Assembly (NCBI RefSeq): GCF_023715845.1
Contig: NZ_JAMBOR010000023.1
Coordinates: 1 to 58,414 of the forward strand
DNA: 58,414 bases
Origin: Fictibacillus phosphorivorans
GTDB lineage: Bacteria; Bacillota; Bacilli; Bacillales; Fictibacillaceae
Direction: 5' to 3'
The notes beneath the pieces are model-generated. The model did no database searches. It was not told the origin of the DNA and was given only the letters and a program-made list of their open reading frames with translations. Of this stretch, positions 8,473-22,067 are shown piece by piece. Position 1 is the first letter of the stretch. Each line of letters starts with the position of its first letter. Position numbers and translations under genes: made by a program.

Positions 8473-8676
8473 GTGACGTCCTCCTCTAAGCTGCTGCAAT
8501 TCTAAGCTGCTCTCTGCTCTTACTTAGTTTACTCTTACATTGATCATCCTAAGGGCAGGATTTTCTGGCCACAAACATTCTCCAAAAAGTTTGTTACTGT
8601 TTTAAAGGTTTTATTTCTACTTCCCTCTAGTTGATTGAACTCTTACTCATAATCAACAGTGAATTCACTCAAAATA

Positions 8677-8719
8677 AAAAAGGGCAAGATTGTCATCGAA
8701 GACTTGATCCCGCCCTTTA
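8677..8719 (-). terminator. Terminator after rplQ
   Basis: A GC-rich stem (AAAGGGC pairing with GCCCTTT, with further inner pairing) is followed by a T6 run 12 bp past the rplQ stop codon. The rest of the gap, 8473-8676, shows only a 10-bp direct repeat GCAGCTTAGA near the ecfA1 ribosome binding site and a weak TTGTGG-17-TAGGAT promoter candidate. Confidence 0.8.
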
Positions 8720-8730
8720 AGTAACGTTAA

Positions 8731-9093
8731 TTATACTAATTCAATGATAACCATTGGTGCACCATCACCACGGCGAGGGCCGATTTTTGCGATGCGAGTG
8801 TAACCACCGTTACGCTCAGCATAGCGAGGTGCAAGATCACTGAAAAGTTTTTGAAGAGATCTTTGGCCAGACTCATTGTCTGCTACTTCGTTACGAAGGA
8901 ACGATGCAGCCTGACGGCGAGCATGAAGGTCTCCACGCTTACCAAGCGTAATCATTTTTTCAGCAAATTTACGAACTTCTTTTGCACGTGCTTCTGTAGT
9001 TTCAATACGCTCGTTAATGATTAGATCAGTAGTTAAATCACGAAGCATTGCTTTACGAACCGCAGATACACGACCTAACTTTTGGTATCCCAT
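8731..9093 (-). CDS. rplQ: 50S ribosomal protein L17
   Basis: L17 of 120 residues, bacterial length, with the conserved start [19 protein letters not shown] and the GGYTRI motif near the C-terminus. The ATG at 9093 is selected because AGAGGAGGG lies 7 bp upstream; a candidate eight codons earlier would contain that site. Last gene of the alpha operon, 58 bp after rpoA. Confidence 0.97.
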   Translation of the reverse strand: MGYQKLGRVSAVRKAMLRDLTTDLIINERIETTEARAKEVRKFAEKMITLGKRGDLHARRQAASFLRNEVADNESGQRSLQKLFSDLAPRYAERNGGYTRIAKIGPRRGDGAPMVIIELV

Positions 9094-9151
9094 GCTTGTA
9101 TTCCCTCCTCTGCGCATTTCTCTCTCGTCTTGAAAAAGCGCGTATTACGAA

Positions 9152-10096
9152 TTAATCGTCAGCGCGTAATGAAAGGCCAAGCTCATCTAGTTTCTCTTGA
9201 ACTTCTTCAAGAGACTTCTTACCGAGGTTGCGTACTTTCATCATGTCTTCTTCAGACTTATTCGCAAGTTCTTGTACTGTATTAATGCCAGCACGCTTTA
9301 GGCAGTTGTAAGAACGAACAGAAAGATCAAGTTCTTCAATCGTCATCTCAAGAACTTTTTCTTTTTGATCTTCTTCTTTTTCCACCATAATTTCAGCGTT
9401 CTGAGCCTGATCTGTTAAGCCAACAAAAATGTTTAAATGTTCGCTAATGATCTTCGCACCAAGAGAAACTGCTTCCTCTGGACGAATGCTCCCATCTGTC
9501 CATACATCAAGCGTTAGCTTATCATAGTTTGTTACTTGTCCTACACGAGTGTTTTCAACTTGATAATTCACACGAGAAATAGGTGTGTAAATAGAATCAA
9601 CAGGAATAACACCGATAGGCAGATCTTCGCGTTTATTGCCTTCTGCCTGAACATAACCACGACCACGTTTAGCATTAAGCTTCATTTGGAAATGAGCGCC
9701 TTTTGCAAGTGTTGCGATATGAAGTTCCGGATTAAGGATTTCAACATCGCTGTCATGAGTAATGTCACCAGCTGTTACGACACCATCGCCTTGTACGTCG
9801 ATTTCAAGTGTCTTTTCTTCATCAGAGTAAATCTTCATTGCAAGTTTCTTCAAGTTTAAGATGATTGTAGTAACATCTTCAACTACACCTTCAACTGTTG
9901 AGAACTCATGCAATACGCCATTAATCTGAATAGATGTAACTGCTGCACCAGGTAGTGAGGACAACAAGATACGACGCAAGGAGTTGCCTAGTGTAGTCCC
10001 GTATCCACGTTCAAGTGGTTCAACAACAAACTTTCCGTATGTGGCATCGTCGCTGATTTCAACCGTCTCAATTCTTGGCTTTTCGATTTCGATCAT
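9152..10096 (-). CDS. rpoA: RNA polymerase subunit alpha
   Basis: The 314-residue alpha subunit has the N-terminal dimerisation domain (about 1-230; [19 protein letters not shown]), an acidic linker (EKEEDQKEK) and the C-terminal DNA/activator-binding domain (about 250-310, with [19 protein letters not shown] and [11 protein letters not shown]). Alpha starts core assembly and contacts UP elements. It lies in the usual place between rpsK and rplQ. A perfect 8-bp hairpin at 10127-10148 stands in its 143-bp leader. Confidence 0.98.
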   Translation of the reverse strand: MIEIEKPRIETVEISDDATYGKFVVEPLERGYGTTLGNSLRRILLSSLPGAAVTSIQINGVLHEFSTVEGVVEDVTTIILNLKKLAMKIYSDEEKTLEIDVQGDGVVTAGDITHDSDVEILNPELHIATLAKGAHFQMKLNAKRGRGYVQAEGNKREDLPIGVIPVDSIYTPISRVNYQVENTRVGQVTNYDKLTLDVWTDGSIRPEEAVSLGAKIISEHLNIFVGLTDQAQNAEIMVEKEEDQKEKVLEMTIEELDLSVRSYNCLKRAGINTVQELANKSEEDMMKVRNLGKKSLEEVQEKLDELGLSLRADD

Positions 10097-10126
10097 TCAA
10101 CTGAACCCTCCTTCAAACGTCGAATC

Positions 10127-10148
10127 TCGGCTGGATGATCCCAGCCGA
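10127..10148 (-). promoter_or_regulatory. Hairpin in the rpsK-rpoA intergenic region
   Basis: The arms TCGGCTGG and CCAGCCGA pair perfectly around a 6-nt loop, about 30 bp before rpoA. No T run follows, so it is not a terminator. It may stabilise the rpoA message or tune its translation; function unknown. Confidence 0.45.
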
Positions 10149-10239
10149 AATTCCCCATAGGCATTCCGACTTATCTTTTACCAAAACTTTTACTATAACC
10201 ATTATAGACAAGTTATGGAATTATATACCGTGTATATCG

Positions 10240-10635
10240 TTACACACGACGGCGTTTTGGCGGACGGCAACCGTTGTGAGGTACAGGAGTAACATCACGA
10301 ATAGCTGTTACTTCTAAGCCTACCGCTTGAAGGGCACGGATTGCTGCTTCACGTCCAGCTCCAGGTCCTTTAACGGATACTTCCAACGTCTTCATACCAT
10401 GTTCCATTGCAGTTTTACCAGCTGTTTCAGCTGCCATTTGTGCTGCGAACGGAGTAGACTTACGAGAACCTTTAAATCCAAGGTGACCAGCAGTCGCCCA
10501 AGAGATTGCGTTCCCGTGCGTGTCAGTAATCGTAATAATCGTGTTATTGAATGTAGAACGGATATGTGCTACGCCGACTTCAATATTCTTTTTGACACGA
10601 CGTTTACGTGTATTAGTCTTACGTGCTTTTGCCAT
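10240..10635 (-). CDS. rpsK: 30S ribosomal protein S11
   Basis: S11 of 131 residues, on the platform of the small subunit near the mRNA exit. The basic N-terminus ([17 protein letters not shown]), [12 protein letters not shown] and the C-terminal [15 protein letters not shown] are standard. It lies 20 bp after rpsM behind GGAGG. Confidence 0.98.
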   Translation of the reverse strand: MAKARKTNTRKRRVKKNIEVGVAHIRSTFNNTIITITDTHGNAISWATAGHLGFKGSRKSTPFAAQMAAETAGKTAMEHGMKTLEVSVKGPGAGREAAIRALQAVGLEVTAIRDVTPVPHNGCRPPKRRRV

Positions 10636-10655
10636 TTAGAGTTTACCTCCTTTAC

Positions 10656-11021
10656 TTACTTTTTCTTATTCGCTACAGTACGACGAGGTCCTTTACGAGT
10701 ACGGGAGTTGTTCTTCGTGTTTTGACCACGTACTGGTAACCCACGACGATGACGAACACCACGATATGCTCCGATCTCGATTAGACGCTTGATGTTTAAT
10801 GAAACTTCACGGCGAAGGTCACCCTCCACTTTGTGTCCATCGATGACTTCGCGGATTTTATTTAATTCATCTTCAGTAAGATCACGAACTCGTGTATCTT
10901 CAGAAACACCAGCTTCAGCAAGAATTTGCTGTGCTTTTGTTTTACCGATACCGAAGATGTACGTTAATGAGATAACTACTCGCTTATCACGAGGAATATC
11001 TACACCTGCAACACGTGCCAT
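10656..11021 (-). CDS. rpsM: 30S ribosomal protein S13
   Basis: S13 of 121 residues. It begins [20 protein letters not shown] and carries the helix-hairpin-helix IFGIGKTKA; the basic C-terminal tail ([15 protein letters not shown]) reaches the P site. It contacts L5 in inter-subunit bridge B1b. First large gene of the alpha segment after rpmJ. Confidence 0.98.
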   Translation of the reverse strand: MARVAGVDIPRDKRVVISLTYIFGIGKTKAQQILAEAGVSEDTRVRDLTEDELNKIREVIDGHKVEGDLRREVSLNIKRLIEIGAYRGVRHRRGLPVRGQNTKNNSRTRKGPRRTVANKKK

Positions 11022-11042
11022 AATTTTTGCACCTCCTGTATA

Positions 11043-11159
<117 letters not shown>

Positions 11160-11191
11160 TTATAACCTCCTTATGTCACGGAGTACATTGA

Positions 11192-11410
11192 TTATTTAAA
11201 ACGATACGTTATACGACCACGTGATAAGTCATACGGAGACAATTCTACGGTTACTTTATCTCCTGGAAGAATTCGAATGTAGTGCATACGAATCTTACCA
11301 GAAACGTGCGCTAGAACTTTGTGTCCGTTTTCTAGTTCAACACGAAACATGGCGTTCGGTAAAGGTTCAATAACTGTACCTTCAACCTCGATAACATCAT
11401 CTTTAGCCAT
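11192..11410 (-). CDS. infA: Translation initiation factor IF-1
   Basis: IF-1 of 72 residues, a single OB fold: [20 protein letters not shown] at the start and [16 protein letters not shown] at the end. It binds the 30S A site during initiation. Its ATG overlaps the last codons of the upstream KOW-protein gene by 8 bp, suggesting translational coupling. Confidence 0.98.
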   Translation of the reverse strand: MAKDDVIEVEGTVIEPLPNAMFRVELENGHKVLAHVSGKIRMHYIRILPGDKVTVELSPYDLSRGRITYRFK

Positions 11411-11726
11411 CGACTTGATCTCCCTTCTTCAGAGCAATGACTTTCTCGTCGGAAAACTTCGCTACTGCATAACGCAATTTGCCATTGGTTACACGACCTG
11501 TTTCAAGAATGCTTTTAACAACTTCCGGAGAAATAAAATCTAGCAGCTCTATATGGTTCAGGTTTTTTCGCTTGGCGCGATCGAACTTGCGCTTGTCGCC
11601 ATCGGCCACGAGAACAAAACGTTCATCGAGGATTCCGACTATAACACCCAGCCGATCTGCGTCTCTTCCTTTTAGTATCCGAACCAGCTGTCCTATATTC
11701 GGTACCGAATCAGATTCGCTTACCAT
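11403..11726 (-). CDS. KOW-domain RNA-binding protein, L14e-like
   Basis: The 107-residue protein has an N-terminal KOW motif (about 11-45: [20 protein letters not shown], then [12 protein letters not shown]) like ribosomal protein L14e of archaea, followed by a basic stretch and a helical tail. An orthologue stands between map and infA in many Bacillales (YbzG in B. subtilis). The ATG follows AAGGTGA. Ribosome or rRNA binding is likely from fold and context, but no defined role is known to me. It overlaps infA by 8 bp. Confidence 0.85.
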   Translation of the reverse strand: MVSESDSVPNIGQLVRILKGRDADRLGVIVGILDERFVLVADGDKRKFDRAKRKNLNHIELLDFISPEVVKSILETGRVTNGKLRYAVAKFSDEKVIALKKGDQVDG

Positions 11727-11741
11727 CTCATCACCTTCACC

Positions 11742-13138
<1,397 letters not shown>

Positions 13139-13207
13139 CTAATCCCTCCATAAATCACAATCGTCTTTTAAAACAGAGCATGCCGGGAAGAATAATCTTC
13201 CACGCCC

Positions 13208-14509
13208 TTATTTAATGAAGCCTTTGTAGTGCCGCTTGATCAGCTGGCTCTCAATTTGCTTCATGGTGTCTAATGCCACACCTACAACAATCAGCAAGCT
13301 TGTTCCACCAATTTGAATGGCTGGCGGAAGATTCAAACCTGGAATTGCTGTAAAGACAACTGGTAGGACTGCAATAGCAGCAAGGAATAGAGATCCAACA
13401 AACGTTAATCGATACAGAATTCTTGTAATATAAGTTTGAGTGTTAGTCCCTGGACGAATGCCAGGAATGTATCCACCCTGCTTCTTTAAGTTTTCCGCCA
13501 TTTGCTCCGGATTCACCTGGATAAACGTATAGAAATACGAGAACCCGATGATTAGGAGCGCATATATAATCATTCCGACTGGTTTCGTGTAGTCAAACGT
13601 GTTGATAATCCAAGTCGTAACATCATTCTGTCCGAAGAAGCCAGCAACAGTTCTTGGCGTGATAATCAAGGAAATCGCGAAGATAACCGGGATAACACCT
13701 GCTGCGTTAACTTTGATCGGAAGATGAGTCGACTGGCCGCCAACAGGCTTTGTTCCAACGACCCGCTTTGCATACTGAATCGGGATTTTCCGAACACCTT
13801 GTTGAATAAAGATAACACCCATAATGATGAGTACAATCGCAAGTGCAAGTAGTACGATCGTAACGATGTGCATAAACATCTGATCGTTACCGCCTTTGAA
13901 TTGCGTTGTGAAAAGCTGGTTAACTGCTGTAGGAATAGCTGCGACAATCCCCGCAAAAATTAGAACTGATATTCCGTTTCCAATCCCCTTGAGGGTAATC
14001 TGCTCACCTAACCACATTAAGAATGCAGTACCTGCAGTTAAAACTAACGCGATAAATAGATACGTAGTTGTGCTAGGGTTTTGAATAAGTCCTGGAAAAA
14101 GGTTGTTAAAACCGATAGACATACCGATTGCTTGGATAAAACCAAGCACGATCGTTCCATAACGTGTGAACTGAGCTAATTTCTTTCGCCCTACTTCACC
14201 CTGCTTACTCCATTCCGTAAATTTCGGTACAACGTCCATCTGCAAAAGCTGCACGATGATCGATGCTGTAATGTACGGCATGATACCCATAGCGAAAATG
14301 GAGAAGTTTTGTAACGCTCCACCGCCAAACGTATTTAAAAAACCAAAAATGTTAGCACTGTCGCCTGTACTGAATTTCAATACATCGCGATTTACACCAG
14401 GTACTGGTATGAATGTTCCTAGGCGGAACACGACCAGCATCGCAAGTGTAAACAATATTTTGTTTCTCAGATCACCCACACGCATAATGTTGGAGATTGT
14501 CTGGAACAT
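13208..14509 (-). CDS. secY: Protein translocase subunit SecY
   Basis: The 433-residue channel subunit has ten membrane spans. The start [20 protein letters not shown], the plug-region glycines (IFGFLNTFGGGALQNFSIF) and the cytoplasmic loop GGYIPGIRPGTNTQTYI, which contacts SecA and the ribosome, are all typical. The ATG overlaps the rplO stop (TAATG). SecE is encoded at 40749-40955; no secG is in the window. Confidence 0.98.
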   Translation of the reverse strand: MFQTISNIMRVGDLRNKILFTLAMLVVFRLGTFIPVPGVNRDVLKFSTGDSANIFGFLNTFGGGALQNFSIFAMGIMPYITASIIVQLLQMDVVPKFTEWSKQGEVGRKKLAQFTRYGTIVLGFIQAIGMSIGFNNLFPGLIQNPSTTTYLFIALVLTAGTAFLMWLGEQITLKGIGNGISVLIFAGIVAAIPTAVNQLFTTQFKGGNDQMFMHIVTIVLLALAIVLIIMGVIFIQQGVRKIPIQYAKRVVGTKPVGGQSTHLPIKVNAAGVIPVIFAISLIITPRTVAGFFGQNDVTTWIINTFDYTKPVGMIIYALLIIGFSYFYTFIQVNPEQMAENLKKQGGYIPGIRPGTNTQTYITRILYRLTFVGSLFLAAIAVLPVVFTAIPGLNLPPAIQIGGTSLLIVVGVALDTMKQIESQLIKRHYKGFIK

Positions 14510-14949
14510 TAGATCACCTCAGTTTTTCCGCCCGCTGCTTCAATTGCTTCTTTAGCAGAAACAGAGAATTTGTGCGCCTTAACTGTAAGCTTAACTTCTA
14601 ACTTGCCATTACCCAATACTTTAATACCGTTTTTAAGATTGCTTACTACTCCTGTTTCAAGAAGAAGTTCAGGAGTTACCTCTGTGCCCTCTTCAAAACG
14701 AACAAGCTTCTCAAGATTTACAACTGCATACTCTTTACGAGTAGGGTTTGTGAATCCACGTTTCGGTAAACGACGTGCAAGTGGATTTTGTCCACCCTCG
14801 AATCCTGGTCTTACTCCACCGCCTGAACGAGAGTTTTGACCTTTGTGTCCACGACCACTTGTTTTACCATTTCCTGATCCGATACCGCGACCAACACGGT
14901 TGCGAACTTTACGGGATCCTTCTGATGGCTTCAACTCATGAAGTTTCAT
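14509..14949 (-). CDS. rplO: 50S ribosomal protein L15
   Basis: L15 of 146 residues, with the long Gly/Arg-rich N-terminal extension ([20 protein letters not shown]) that penetrates 23S rRNA and a globular C-terminal domain. One-base stop/start overlap with secY couples the two. Confidence 0.98.
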   Translation of the reverse strand: MKLHELKPSEGSRKVRNRVGRGIGSGNGKTSGRGHKGQNSRSGGGVRPGFEGGQNPLARRLPKRGFTNPTRKEYAVVNLEKLVRFEEGTEVTPELLLETGVVSNLKNGIKVLGNGKLEVKLTVKAHKFSVSAKEAIEAAGGKTEVI

Positions 14950-14979
14950 CTGAGCACCTCCTCATGATTTATTTATCTA

Positions 14980-15168
14980 TTAAGCGTCTAATTCTTTCAC
15001 TGTTAAAAGGTGAGACACCTTGTTAACCATACCGCGGATAGCCGCGTTATCTTCGTGTACAACTGTCTGGTGCATTTTGCGCAAACCTAGTGTCTTAACA
15101 ACAACACGTTGTTTTTCCGGACGGCCGATAACACTACGAGTGAGGGTGATTTCTAATTTCTTAGCCAT
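14980..15168 (-). CDS. rpmD: 50S ribosomal protein L30
   Basis: L30 of 62 residues: [19 protein letters not shown] at the start and a [19 protein letters not shown] core. It is the short bacterial form, 14 bp after rpsE. Confidence 0.97.
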   Translation of the reverse strand: MAKKLEITLTRSVIGRPEKQRVVVKTLGLRKMHQTVVHEDNAAIRGMVNKVSHLLTVKELDA

Positions 15169-15182
15169 CTAAAGTTCCCTCC

Positions 15183-15680
15183 TTAACCTAAAAGCTCTTG
15201 TACTGATTTGCCACGAAGTTTCGCAACGTCTTCAGCACGCTTTAAATTTTTCAATCCTTCGATAGTTGCACGAACCATGTTGATTGGGTTGTTAGATCCA
15301 AGTGACTTAGAAAGAATGTCACCTACACCAGCAAGCTCCAATACAGCACGTACAGGTCCACCTGCAATTACCCCAGTACCTTCAGATGCAGGCTTTAAGA
15401 ATACGTTACCTGCTCCAAAACGTCCAACTATTTGGTGAGGAATTGTTGTTTTTACGATCGGTACAGTTACTAAGTTCTTCTTAGCATCTTCAATCGCCTT
15501 ACGGATCGCTTCTGGTACCTCTTGGGCTTTACCAGTACCGAATCCAACGTGACCGTTTTTGTCACCTACGACAACCACTGCAGCAAAGCGGAAACGACGT
15601 CCACCTTTTACTACCTTAGCTACACGGTTAACCGTAACGACGCGTTCTTCAAGTTCAAGTTTGTTAGGGTCGATACGCAT
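15183..15680 (-). CDS. rpsE: 30S ribosomal protein S5
   Basis: S5 of 165 residues with the N-terminal double-stranded RNA-binding fold ([20 protein letters not shown]) and the C-terminal domain ([16 protein letters not shown]). It lines the mRNA entry and contributes to decoding fidelity. The spectinomycin-contact loop near VVKGGRRF appears wild type. Confidence 0.98.
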   Translation of the reverse strand: MRIDPNKLELEERVVTVNRVAKVVKGGRRFRFAAVVVVGDKNGHVGFGTGKAQEVPEAIRKAIEDAKKNLVTVPIVKTTIPHQIVGRFGAGNVFLKPASEGTGVIAGGPVRAVLELAGVGDILSKSLGSNNPINMVRATIEGLKNLKRAEDVAKLRGKSVQELLG

Positions 15681-15697
15681 CAGGTTCCCTCCTTCGA

Positions 15698-16060
15698 TTA
15701 AAATTCTAACCCAGCTTCACGAGCTGCGTCTGCTAATGCTTTAATACGTCCGTGATATAAATATCCGCCTCGGTCAAAAACAACCGATTTGATTCCTTTT
15801 TCAACTGCGCGCTTAGCGATTTCTTGACCAATCGCTTTAGCAGCATCCACGTTTCCACCGTTTTCTACATTTACACCTTTATCAAGTGAAGATGCAGATA
15901 CAATTGTTACACCAGCTTGATCATCGATCAATTGAGCATAGATGTGCTTTGTAGAACGGAATACGTTCAAACGAGGACGTTGTGCTGTTCCGCTTACAAC
16001 GCGGCGAACACGAGCATGTCTTTTCTTACGAGCGACATTCTTATCTGCTTTCGTGATCAT
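15698..16060 (-). CDS. rplR: 50S ribosomal protein L18
   Basis: L18 of 120 residues, a 5S rRNA-binding protein of the central protuberance. The ATG at 16060 ([17 protein letters not shown]) is chosen because AAGGAG lies 8 bp upstream; a GTG three codons earlier is too close to that site. Conserved [16 protein letters not shown] and [19 protein letters not shown] are present. Confidence 0.97.
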   Translation of the reverse strand: MITKADKNVARKKRHARVRRVVSGTAQRPRLNVFRSTKHIYAQLIDDQAGVTIVSASSLDKGVNVENGGNVDAAKAIGQEIAKRAVEKGIKSVVFDRGGYLYHGRIKALADAAREAGLEF

Positions 16061-16091
16061 CCTTTGCACTCCTTTCCGCTACCTAACGGTC

Positions 16092-16631
16092 TTATTTACC
16101 AGTCTTACCTTCTTTACGGCGAACGAATTCACCTTCGTAACGAATACCTTTACCTTTGTAAGGTTCAGGTGAACGAACTGAACGGATGTTTGCAGCAACT
16201 TCACCTACACGTTGCTTGTCAATACCCTTAACAACTACCTTCGTGTTAGAAGGTACTTCGATGTCGATTCCTTGTTCAGGAACGATTTCAACTGGGTGTG
16301 AGTAACCAACGTTAAGTACAAGCTTGTTACCAGATTTGGAAGCACGATATCCAACCCCGATAATTTCAAGAGCTCTTTCATAACCGTTTGTTACACCGAT
16401 AACCATGTTGTTTAATACGCTGCGAGTAGTACCATGCAATGCACGGTGCTCTTTGTGGTCGCTCGGGCGTTCCACAGTAATTTCGTTATCTTGAACATTA
16501 ATTTTAATGTCAGCATTGAATTTGCGAGAAAGTTCACCTTTAGGGCCTTTTACAGAAACAGTGTTGTCATTAGCAACATTGATCGTAACGCCACCTGGGA
16601 CTTCTATCGGTTTGTTACCTACGCGAGACAT
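16092..16631 (-). CDS. rplF: 50S ribosomal protein L6
   Basis: L6 of 179 residues, two tandem repeats of the same fold, near the sarcin-ricin loop. [14 protein letters not shown] starts the protein and the C-terminal signature [14 protein letters not shown] is intact. It lies between rpsH and rplR. Confidence 0.98.
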   Translation of the reverse strand: MSRVGNKPIEVPGGVTINVANDNTVSVKGPKGELSRKFNADIKINVQDNEITVERPSDHKEHRALHGTTRSVLNNMVIGVTNGYERALEIIGVGYRASKSGNKLVLNVGYSHPVEIVPEQGIDIEVPSNTKVVVKGIDKQRVGEVAANIRSVRSPEPYKGKGIRYEGEFVRRKEGKTGK

Positions 16632-16655
16632 GATGACACCTCCATTCGCTATTTA

Positions 16656-17054
16656 TTACCAAACGTACGCTAGTACTTCGCCGCCCATTTGTGATTGGCG
16701 AGCTTCTTTATCAGTCATAATGCCTTTAGATGTAGATACGATTGCAATTCCAAGTCCTCCAAGAACACGTGGAAGTTCACTTGATTTTGCATAAACACGT
16801 AAACCAGGCTTTGAGATACGCTTAAGACCTGAGATTACACGCTCATTGTTAGAACCGTACTTAAGGAAGATACGAATCATTCCTTGTTTGCTATCCTCTA
16901 CATACTCCACATCGCGAACAAAACCTTCACGCTTTAGGATTTCTGCGATTTCTTTTTTCATATTAGAAGCAGGAAGCTCCAATTTATCGTGACGAACAGT
17001 GTTAGCGTTGCGGATGCGAGTAAGCATATCTGCAATTGGATCTGTCATAACCAT
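16656..17054 (-). CDS. rpsH: 30S ribosomal protein S8
   Basis: S8 of 132 residues: [15 protein letters not shown] at the N-terminus and [14 protein letters not shown] in the rRNA-binding C-terminal domain. It organises the central domain of 16S rRNA. Two Met codons are near the start (MVMTD); the first gives the usual length. Confidence 0.98.
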   Translation of the reverse strand: MVMTDPIADMLTRIRNANTVRHDKLELPASNMKKEIAEILKREGFVRDVEYVEDSKQGMIRIFLKYGSNNERVISGLKRISKPGLRVYAKSSELPRVLGGLGIAIVSTSKGIMTDKEARQSQMGGEVLAYVW

Positions 17055-17086
17055 TACTAGTTACCTCCTTCCCTTTTTTCAGGGTA

Positions 17087-17296
<210 letters not shown>

Positions 17297-17836
17297 TTAT
17301 TTTTGGAATGGCATTCCGACTTGTGTTAGAAGCTCACGAGCTTCTTCGTCAGTGTTCGCAGTCGTTACAATAACGATGTCCATTCCGCGAACTTTGTTTA
17401 CTTTATCATAATCGATCTCAGGGAAGATCAACTGTTCTTTAACACCTAGTGTGTAGTTACCGCGACCGTCGAAAGATTTCTTAGAAACCCCACGGAAGTC
17501 ACGAACACGTGGAAGTGAAACACTGATCAATTTATCAAGGAAATCATACATACGCTCTCCGCGAAGTGTAACTTTTGATCCGATCGGCATACCTTCACGA
17601 AGCTTAAATCCAGCGATGGACTTCTTAGCGCGAGTAATCACAGGCTTTTGACCAGCGATCGCTGTAAGTTCCTCTACTGCTGTATCTAAAACTTTAGAGT
17701 TGGAAACTGCTTCACCAACACCCATGTTGATAACGATTTTTTCGATCTTCGGTGCTTGCATTACTGAAGTGTAATTAAATTTTTCCATTAGAGATGGTAA
17801 GATCTCTTTTTTATATCGCTCTTGTAGACGGTTCAT
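17297..17836 (-). CDS. rplE: 50S ribosomal protein L5
   Basis: L5 of 179 residues, a 5S rRNA-binding protein contacting P-site tRNA and S13. The ATG at 17836 ([20 protein letters not shown]) follows AAAGGAGG with normal spacing; a GTG six codons upstream contains the ribosome binding site and is rejected. Conserved [20 protein letters not shown] is present. Confidence 0.97.
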   Translation of the reverse strand: MNRLQERYKKEILPSLMEKFNYTSVMQAPKIEKIVINMGVGEAVSNSKVLDTAVEELTAIAGQKPVITRAKKSIAGFKLREGMPIGSKVTLRGERMYDFLDKLISVSLPRVRDFRGVSKKSFDGRGNYTLGVKEQLIFPEIDYDKVNKVRGMDIVIVTTANTDEEARELLTQVGMPFQK

Positions 17837-17862
17837 TATGTGTCCTCCTTTCACTCTGAGAC

Positions 17863-18180
17863 TTATTTATCTAGGGTTTCACCAGATTTTTTGGCCACAC
17901 GAACTTTTTTCCCATCAACTACATTGTAGCCTACACGAGTAGGGGCACCAGTTTTAGGGTCAAGAGGCATTACGTTAGAAGCATGAATTGGTGCTTCTTG
18001 GCTAAGGATTCCGCCTTGCGGGTTAGCCTGAGAAGGTTTTGCGTGTTTCTTAACAACGTTTACGCCTTCAACAAGCACTCGGTTAAGCTTCGGATAAGCT
18101 TCAAGGATCACCCCTTGTTTGCCTTTATCCTTGCCTGAAATTACTTGAACTTTATCGCCTTTTTTCACATGCAATGGCAT
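17863..18180 (-). CDS. rplX: 50S ribosomal protein L24
   Basis: L24 of 105 residues with the KOW motif at the N-terminus ([20 protein letters not shown]). An ATG at 18180 follows AAGGAGG with an 11-bp gap; longer starts overrun that site. L24 initiates large-subunit assembly and sits near the tunnel exit. Confidence 0.96.
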   Translation of the reverse strand: MPLHVKKGDKVQVISGKDKGKQGVILEAYPKLNRVLVEGVNVVKKHAKPSQANPQGGILSQEAPIHASNVMPLDPKTGAPTRVGYNVVDGKKVRVAKKSGETLDK

Positions 18181-18230
18181 TGTGAGTTGCACCTCCTTAC
18201 AAGACAATAAGAGCCTTGCTAGTAAATATA

Positions 18231-18599
18231 TTAAAGAACTTCTGGAGCAAGAGAAACGATTTTCATAAATTGCTTATCACGAAGTTCACGTGCTACAGGT
18301 CCGAAGATACGAGTTCCTCGAGGACCTTTATCATCCTTTACGATTACAGCCGCGTTCTCATCAAAGCGGATGTAAGATCCGTCATTACGGCGCATACCAC
18401 GCTTAGAACGTACCACTACCGCTTTAACAACGTCACCTTTCTTAACAACGCCACCTGGTGTTGCGGACTTAACCGAACAAACGATAATGTCACCAATGTT
18501 AGCGTACTTACGACCAGAACCACCAAGAACTTTAATGCAAAGTAGCTCTTTCGCACCAGAGTTATCAGCTACTCTTAAACGGGATTCTTGTTGAATCAT
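18231..18599 (-). CDS. rplN: 50S ribosomal protein L14
   Basis: L14 of 122 residues: [20 protein letters not shown] at the start and [21 protein letters not shown] at the end. A beta-barrel protein at the subunit interface, binding site of the silencing factor RsfS. 45 bp after rpsQ. Confidence 0.98.
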   Translation of the reverse strand: MIQQESRLRVADNSGAKELLCIKVLGGSGRKYANIGDIIVCSVKSATPGGVVKKGDVVKAVVVRSKRGMRRNDGSYIRFDENAAVIVKDDKGPRGTRIFGPVARELRDKQFMKIVSLAPEVL

Positions 18600-18644
18600 G
18601 CGAATGGACCTCCTTTCGGATATGAGTATAATCCGAACAATTTA

Positions 18645-18908
18645 TTAAATAATTACTGCTTCTTGAACAACTTCTACTAAACGGAATCGCTTATCTTTAG
18701 AAAGCGGACGCGTTTCCATAATCTTAACGACGTCACCGATCTTAGCAGTGTTATTTTCATCATGCGCTTTTAACTTTTTAGAGTATTTAACGCGCTTGTT
18801 GTATAAAGAGTGTGTCTTGTATGTCTCTACAAGTACTGTAATCGTTTTGTCCATCTTGTCAGAAACAACACGACCAGTGTACACCTTGCGCTGGTTACGT
18901 TCACTCAT
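18645..18908 (-). CDS. rpsQ: 30S ribosomal protein S17
   Basis: S17 of 87 residues, an OB fold with [17 protein letters not shown] and the [13 protein letters not shown] loop. A primary 16S rRNA 5'-domain binder. Confidence 0.98.
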   Translation of the reverse strand: MSERNQRKVYTGRVVSDKMDKTITVLVETYKTHSLYNKRVKYSKKLKAHDENNTAKIGDVVKIMETRPLSKDKRFRLVEVVQEAVII

Positions 18909-18930
18909 TGTGCGAACCTCCTCTCAAGAA

Positions 18931-20220
<1,290 letters not shown>

Positions 20221-20223
20221 GTC

Positions 20224-20565
20224 TTAACCCTCCTTCTTTTCAGAAACAACGATTGTGATGTGGCTAGTACGTTTGTTGATACGGCTTGCACGACCCATAG
20301 CACGTGGACGGAATCTCTTAAGAGTAATTCCTTCATCAACGAACGCTTGCTTAATCACTAAGTTGTTCGGTTCCATTTCATAGTTGTGTTCTGCGTTTGC
20401 GATAGCAGACTTAAGCACCTTTTCGATAACAGGAGAAGCTGCTTTAGGCGTCAAACGTAGAATCGCAAGTGCTTCACCTACTTGCTTGCCTCGAATCAAG
20501 TCGATAACGATACGAGCTTTACGAGGAGCAATACGCACTTGTTTAGCAATTGCTTTTGCTTCCAT
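20224..20565 (-). CDS. rplV: 50S ribosomal protein L22
   Basis: L22 of 113 residues, with the extended beta hairpin lining the exit tunnel ([20 protein letters not shown]). No insertion or deletion is visible in the loop where macrolide-resistance changes usually arise. Confidence 0.98.
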   Translation of the reverse strand: MEAKAIAKQVRIAPRKARIVIDLIRGKQVGEALAILRLTPKAASPVIEKVLKSAIANAEHNYEMEPNNLVIKQAFVDEGITLKRFRPRAMGRASRINKRTSHITIVVSEKKEG

Positions 20566-20584
20566 TTTGTGTACCTCCCCTCAA

Positions 20585-20863
20585 TTAACGTCTAGTTTTC
20601 TTATCATCAGCTGCATGGCCTTTGTAAGTACGAGTAGGTGCGAATTCACCTAGCTTGTGTCCGACCATATCTTCAGTTACATATACCGGCACGTGCTTAC
20701 GACCATCATAAACAGCGATTGTGTGACCGATGAAGTCAGGGAAAATCGTAGAACGACGAGACCAAGTTTTAACTACTTTCTTGTCGTTAGATTCATTAAG
20801 TGCCTCGACCTTTTTCATCAAGTGGTCATCTACAAAAGGCCCTTTTTTCAAACTGCGACCCAT
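20585..20863 (-). CDS. rpsS: 30S ribosomal protein S19
   Basis: S19 of 92 residues: [19 protein letters not shown] and [20 protein letters not shown]. It works with S13 in the small-subunit head. Confidence 0.98.
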   Translation of the reverse strand: MGRSLKKGPFVDDHLMKKVEALNESNDKKVVKTWSRRSTIFPDFIGHTIAVYDGRKHVPVYVTEDMVGHKLGEFAPTRTYKGHAADDKKTRR

Positions 20864-20920
20864 TTGAGAACCTCCCTTTGTGTTTGCGCTACGGCTCGAT
20901 TGAACCGTAGGACAATCACA

Positions 20921-21751
20921 TTATTTTTTGCGACGACGTACAATGTACTTGTCAGTTTGGCTGTTTTTCTTACGAGTTTTATATCCAAGAGTTGGTTTAC
21001 CCCATGGAGACATTGGTGATTTACGTCCGATTGGAGCGCGTCCTTCACCACCACCGTGTGGGTGATCGTTAGGGTTCATTACAGAACCACGAACTGTTGG
21101 GCGGATACCCTTCCAACGAGAACGACCTGCTTTACCAACGCTTACTAGTTCATGCTCTAAGTTACCAACTTGACCGAGCGTTGCACGGCAAGTAAGCAAG
21201 ATCATGCGAACTTCACCAGAACCTAGACGAACTAGCGCGTACTTTTCTTCTTTACCTAGAAGTTGAGCTTCAGCACCAGCTGAACGAGCTAATTGTCCAC
21301 CTTTACCAGGCTTAAGTTCGATGTTATGAATTGTAGAACCTACAGGAATGTTTGCTAACGGTAAAGCATTACCTACCTTGATGTCAGCTTCAGGACCAGA
21401 CATGATCTCTTGTCCAACCTTAATTCCTTTAGGAGCTAGGATATAACGCTTTTCACCATCTGCGTAATGGATTAGAGCGATGTTTGCTGTACGGTTTGGA
21501 TCGTACTCGATTGTAGCAACGCGTCCTAGTATTCCATCTTTGTTACGTTTGAAATCGATAATACGATACTTACGCTTGTGTCCACCACCTTGGTGACGAA
21601 CAGTTAGTCTACCTTGGTTGTTACGCCCAGCTTTTTTGCTAAGAGGAGCAAGCAAGGATTTTTCTGGCTGGTCAGTCGTGATTTCAGCAAAGTCAAGCTG
21701 AGACATGTTACGACGACCGTTAGTTGTCGGTTTAAACTTTTTGATACCCAT
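20921..21751 (-). CDS. rplB: 50S ribosomal protein L2
   Basis: L2 of 276 residues, one of the most conserved proteins at the peptidyl transferase centre. The C-terminal [20 protein letters not shown] contains the histidine implicated in function. N-terminal start [15 protein letters not shown]. Confidence 0.99.
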   Translation of the reverse strand: MGIKKFKPTTNGRRNMSQLDFAEITTDQPEKSLLAPLSKKAGRNNQGRLTVRHQGGGHKRKYRIIDFKRNKDGILGRVATIEYDPNRTANIALIHYADGEKRYILAPKGIKVGQEIMSGPEADIKVGNALPLANIPVGSTIHNIELKPGKGGQLARSAGAEAQLLGKEEKYALVRLGSGEVRMILLTCRATLGQVGNLEHELVSVGKAGRSRWKGIRPTVRGSVMNPNDHPHGGGEGRAPIGRKSPMSPWGKPTLGYKTRKKNSQTDKYIVRRRKK

Positions 21752-21779
21752 TGTAATTTCCCTCCTTTACGAGTTCTTT

Positions 21780-22067
21780 TTAAACTCCTTCAAAAAAGTC
21801 GAGTTCTTTGCTATCTGGAGTTAGTGTAACTACTGCTTTTTTACGTTTAGCTGTATAACCAGTATGACGGCCTACACGCTTGAACTTACCTTTGTAGTTT
21901 GCAGTGTTAACTGATTGTACTTCTACGCCAAAGATTTCTTCTAGTGCACCTTTGATTTGAGTCTTAGTAGCACGAGGATTTACTTCGAACGTGTATTTTT
22001 TGTCAGCCATTATTTCAGTAGAACGCTCTGTAATAACGGGGCGCTTAATCACATCACGAGCTTCCAT
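21780..22067 (-). CDS. rplW: 50S ribosomal protein L23
   Basis: L23 of 95 residues, docking site for trigger factor and SRP at the tunnel exit: [17 protein letters not shown] at the start. Its ATG overlaps the rplD stop codon by one base (TAATG). Confidence 0.98.
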   Translation of the reverse strand: MEARDVIKRPVITERSTEIMADKKYTFEVNPRATKTQIKGALEEIFGVEVQSVNTANYKGKFKRVGRHTGYTAKRKKAVVTLTPDSKELDFFEGV